A DNA stretch of 64,000 nt from Chaetorhynchus papuensis (taxonomy: Eukaryota > Chordata > Aves > Passeriformes > Rhipiduridae), in assembly GCA_013396525.1 (NCBI GenBank), contig VWYX01001321.1, positions 1 to 64,000 of the forward strand. Reading direction: 5' to 3'. This document shows, piece by piece, positions 59,801-64,000 of the stretch. A model generated the notes under the pieces. The model did not search any database, had not been told where the DNA came from, and worked only from the letters and a program-made list of their open reading frames with translations. Both the position numbers and the translations under genes were made by a program. Each line of letters starts with the position of its first letter. The first letter of the stretch is position 1.

Positions 59801-62800
59801 CATCTGGAAAATTATTTAGGCCATAAATCTCTGTGCAGATTAGTGGGTCTCAGTCCCTCAAGAGGAATTACACGTTGCCCTTTTTAATGTTAACTCTTTG
59901 GCCTCAAGAAGTTTGTTGATTTTATTATTGATAATAAAGTTTGATATGATGTATTCTCCAGAATATTGGCTTATTTTTTTAGCTAATTGAGCACTGAATG
60001 TAGCCAGGCCAGCTGATTACCTGATTTTCCATTGACACTGCCAAAGGTGGTAGAGTAGGCACAGTCCTCCCTTCCTCTTAGAGGCAGTTTGATTTGGGTG
60101 GGGAGGCTTTTGATTTTACATTTTATTATTATTATTTATGATATTCAATCTCAGAAGATGTACTGAAATTGTCTTTTGTAGCAACAAATTTATGTCTTTG
60201 ACACAGGAGAAATTTGCTGATAAAGTTGTTCTAAATAATTTTAGAGATTATTTTGCTTGTGTTTGAAAGTCATACTTTTCATGCTGTAGTGATTAGTGGA
60301 CAGAGACAAACATGAGAAAAATATTGATGAAAGTGCAGTAATTTTTTCATCCAAAATGCCCATTTAGAAAGAATTGAAATGAATGACAACGCTGGCAACT
60401 CACCTGCATGCAGGTCCTGAACTGAGCACTGCAATAATGCACAGGTCTGTGTTTTGGGTTTTTTTTTGTTTTATCTGGCAGATTTATCAATCTATTCTAC
60501 ACTTGTGCTTGAGTTTCTAACAGCTCATTTTCATTCCGTTCTGTGCCATTAAAAATTTCCATCTTCAGGGGAAGCATGCCTGTGTTTTTAGGCTTCCTGT
60601 ATCATCTTCCATTCAGAGACACTTCCTGTCTGTACATGAGTAGGAAAATTTTGGTTGGAGAGGTTGCACTGCCACGAAGAAACATTGCAACAGATGAGCA
60701 AAGCCAACTGTTTCATTCCACAGTGCTTTAGCTAAGAAATCGAGGTTATATAGGGATTTTTTTGGGGGTTTTGGCCAGATCTTTCATAAGCAGTGTTCTG
60801 TTCTGTGCTTTACACACACTAATATATTCTTTAGCTGTTTATGTTCACAGGTGGGAGTAAGAGAACAAAATAAACAGGACATTTACACCATCATTGTAGG
60901 TAGAAATTAAGAAAGAGAAAGGCAAACTCAAAATTTGTAAATTGTTGCAGCTTTCGTTAAGGTTTTGAGCGTCTCTGTGTACCCATGCAGTGAGATAAAT
61001 CTATACTCTGGAGAAAGAATGAAGATAGAAAAGGGAAAGTTTGGTAAAGGTAAAAGGGTTACAGTTTTGTGAAGGAAAATATGAAAATTTTGAGATGCAT
61101 AATATGGAGCCAGACCGTCGTAGTTTACTGCAATATTTGAGCCCTTCTCAATCTGGAACATATTTATCTTCACAAAAGCCTTTTGATAGAGGGGAGTTCC
61201 ATCATCTGCATAGAATCAGAGGCGGAATTAAATTACCAGCCTACAATTATAGGACACAGCCTATCCTATAGGATAACAGGAGCAGGGAGTTGCTCTGGAC
61301 GTTCTGGGTCTTCCTGTCTCACCTGGACCAGTGCCCTGCACTTCCTTTTTCTAATGGAACTGGCCCACACTATCACAGGTGACAGACTGATTTTGTACCT
61401 TGGATACAAAACTTTAAGGACAGAAACACACCGTTTCACAGAGAGAAATTCGATATATTTGGCCGAAAACACAGCCACTTTTGCAGTCTCTGCCTGAATC
61501 TGGCGGTGCTGTGTCATGCAATCCAGTGCTACCCGTGCTGGGGGCCAACACCTCAGCACTTGGCTCTGCTCTTGTGAAATGAAGGTGACCACAGTGCTGT
61601 GATAATCACAAGAAATTGCTTTTTATTTGCACTATCACATCACTTTGGTATTCGCCTCGATTTCCAGGGCAGGTATCAGGAGAGGAGACGTTAATCTGGA
61701 ACAATTGCATTTGCAGACGTGACAGATCCATTTGGTAATGGAATTAATGGGAAGATGATCGCTTTTACTGAGCTAATAGGACCTTTATTTTCTCTTCCTC
61801 ACCACAAACTGTTTCACTGTCGTTTTCCCAGTGTGGCTGCATTACCAGAAGATGTCACATCCCATTAATTGGAGCCATTAAAAAGTTGCTGCCTGGTATT
61901 TTTCAGTCTGTTTAATTATCACTGAAGGATAAAATGTTTAAAGTTCAGCTGTTTTGTGGTGGTTTTTTGGTTTTTTTTTGTTTTTTTTTTAAGAAGGACA
62001 TTTACATGCTTCAGGTTTTATGATTTATGCCTTTTCCATTTTCTATGCACATTTAAAAAAATCATTAGAAAGATTGGCAGTTCCCTGGACTCCCGTAGAC
62101 ATTAGTTAATCACTTCTTTTCAGCTTCCTTCTACCCTTGGGTGTTACTTTTTCTTCTTGTTAAGATACACAGCAGAAATCTAATTCTTTGGACAAGTATT
62201 TAAAAATAACCATTTCTTTAATGTATAAGTTATTTATAAACTGTATTCCTCAAATATGGAGTGATTAGTGATTTCATGATGAGGAAATGATAAGAAATCC
62301 TTATGAAGCTGCAGCATTCAGCAATGAATTCTGTATTTGCAAAGTTCCTCAGAACGATATGCTCACCATAAAAAAAGGCTTGGGGCTCTTCCAAAATAAA
62401 ATCATTGGTTTTGCCCTTTCTTGGCTTGATAGTGCCTGACAAACCTGATGCCTTTAGTACTGTATGATTGAGCTCATGCTAGAGGTGTCTAAATAAATTT
62501 AGTTCTGCTTAGTTATGCTTGTCTAGCCATGTTTCAGAATGTTCAGCTTTCAGTAAAAAGAATAATCACTTTATATATACCTTTGTGAGAGATTTTGTAG
62601 TAGTTATCAAACATTTTTTTTTTCTGCTATGGCCTTGATGGTGATAAGTTTGCAATAAATCTTAGACTTGCAGCTGATGCAGGTTCTAATGTGTTTTACT
62701 GTCGAGGCAGGAAAGAGAGAAAAATTCTTCTTTGGAGAAATTTGAATTTTATTCAGCCTATACATTTCCAGTCCAGGACAGAAAAAATGCAATATAGGCT

Positions 62801-64000
62801 GCTGTTAAAGCCCTGCTTTAGACTGCTAAGAATCATGATAAACTGAAAGAAGTACCCAATACATTTTTCTTCATGTGCTGATTGAAAAGCAAAGCAGGCC
62901 TTCCAGACTTTCTTCCATTTGACTTTAATGCTGAGCTTTCCTATTGAAATGGGAGAACCGAATTCAGTTTCAGAAAACAGAGAAGCAGCCAAGACATAAA
63001 TATATCTTGAATAATTCTGAATGAACTTATTGAAAAACTTCCACTCTTGAAACTTATTGGAACAACTCTGTAATATGGAATATAGATTTGACGGGGGGAA
63101 AAAAAAGGGGATCATGAGAGCAACAAATCTGTTTGTCATCTGCCTAGGAATACTCAGTAATTTAAATAATATAATCAGGGAGTGCAGTGATAGAGACATG
63201 GAACAATGCAGGGCCAAGGATAAAGTCCTGTGAGACATCAGCTGCAAGTGAAAAAGGACTCGATTAAGGATGGCTGTATTAAATAACAAGTGAGTGGTCT
63301 AACAAAAATAATGTTTGCCAGCACCACATGTTGGCTTTAGTGACACATCCAGAGTACAGTGAATCAGCAGGAGTGATTTTGAGCATTCAAAATAGAAGAC
63401 TGGTAGCATTTCGTTAGAACAAAGGGATGAGCATGTGCAAAATTATCATTTCAGGTGATTAACCAGAGGACAGCAGTTAGGGGCTGTCTCCAGTAAACAG
63501 TTACAAATCCACTCTGGCAAGGAGAAAAGCAAGTTCTAACTTTCGGGGATGCTTGCAATACAAGAAGCCCTCTGGGAATAAGTCAATTGAGCAGATCCTT
63601 GCCAGACATCATAAGGATAAAAGGGCATTTAAAGACACCTGGAACTGCTGCAGGTGAAGCCTGGAAAAGTGGGGAAAGAACCTTACCAGAGGAGTAGCCC
63701 TATAGTTTTTTATTTTGGTGAGCCCATAGAAAGTGAGCTAGATGGCTCATCTCTTGAGCTATGATATGGAATTGATGGTTTCAAATTAATTTTAAAATTC
63801 TTTGACTAATTTGAATGTTAGGGAGATGTGGGAAATATGGTTCCAGTGATCCCAAGGTGAACATCCAGCAGTCCATTGTTCTGCATCTTTTGTTTGCCAT
63901 GCAGCAGGAGTCACCTAGTCCTGTTTGCCCTACTTTAGTTACTTTGCATTAATGTTTATTAAAATTATCTCAATTTCCCATCATAGGGTGATTTTTAAGC
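56810..64000 (+). other. ANO2: ANO2 long intron, final part of the window
   Basis: No ANO2 exon, other gene, LTR or CR1 was recognised in the last 7 kb. Open frames, including a 178-codon minus-strand frame at 62753-63289, are in AT-rich sequence and lack domain features. T runs occur near 60460 and 61970. Confidence 0.5.

Noticed and set aside
62753..63289. 178-codon minus-strand open frame
   Set aside because: AT-rich, Leu/Phe/Ser-biased translation with no family signature, inside a long intron.
1..64000. CRISPR arrays, prophage, operons, tRNA or rRNA genes, or a novel defence-type system
   Set aside because: No regularly spaced direct repeats, tRNA-like or rRNA sequences, or clustered intronless genes were seen. 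The window is ordinary avian gene and intron sequence.

Overview
The window is vertebrate, almost certainly avian, nuclear DNA. It has widely spaced small exons with GT-AG introns and many CR1 (chicken-repeat-1) LINE 3' ends finishing in ATTCTATGA-like tails. It also holds several solo LTRs of endogenous retroviruses typical of bird genomes. A songbird is my best guess from the LTR types, but that is only an inference. There are no bacterial, phage or CRISPR features.

Two neighbouring genes lie head to tail on the + strand. (1) From the left edge to about 29.23 kb is the 3' part of VWF (von Willebrand factor). Fourteen exons (1708-29076) join in one open frame of 546 residues with consistent splice phases. 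They encode the C1 to C6 VWC-type domains and the C-terminal cystine knot, and match what I know of human exons 39-52, including the 40-nt exon 50. The stop is at 29074-29076 and an AATAAA at 29206. (2) From about 33.3 kb to the right edge is the 5' part of ANO2 (anoctamin-2/TMEM16B). Four phase-compatible exons (33330-33348, 36514-36558, 37953-38131, 40936-41343) encode the cytosolic N-terminus. The last is recognisable by its RDSKRKVDYVLAYHYR block. From 41344 to the end is one very long ANO2 intron with no further exon I can recognise. VWF followed by ANO2 in the same direction is the conserved vertebrate order.

The two products have no shared pathway. VWF is a secreted adhesive glycoprotein of haemostasis. 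ANO2 is a calcium-activated chloride channel of sensory neurons and photoreceptors. About 4 kb separates the VWF poly(A) signal from the ANO2 start codon.

Repeats: CR1 fragments at 1, 5.5, 6.8, 10.5, 20.1, 20.3, 37.2, 43.6, 52.6, 53.8 and 56.2 kb. LTR sequences lie at about 7.1, 13.9, 14.5, 21.9, 26.3 and 48.5 kb. The 26.3- and 48.5-kb LTRs are inverted copies of one family, each with its own perfect 6-bp target-site duplication. A ~200-bp repeat occurs just downstream of two consecutive VWF exons. A 34-bp near-perfect palindrome lies at 46.1 kb. A 645-base assembly gap (47250-47894) abuts a CTCCT pentanucleotide array.

I found no evidence of an undescribed biological system. The most useful new observations are the reconstructed ANO2 5' exons, the LTR pair, the twin intronic repeats, and the conserved RGD and dimerisation cysteines of VWF.
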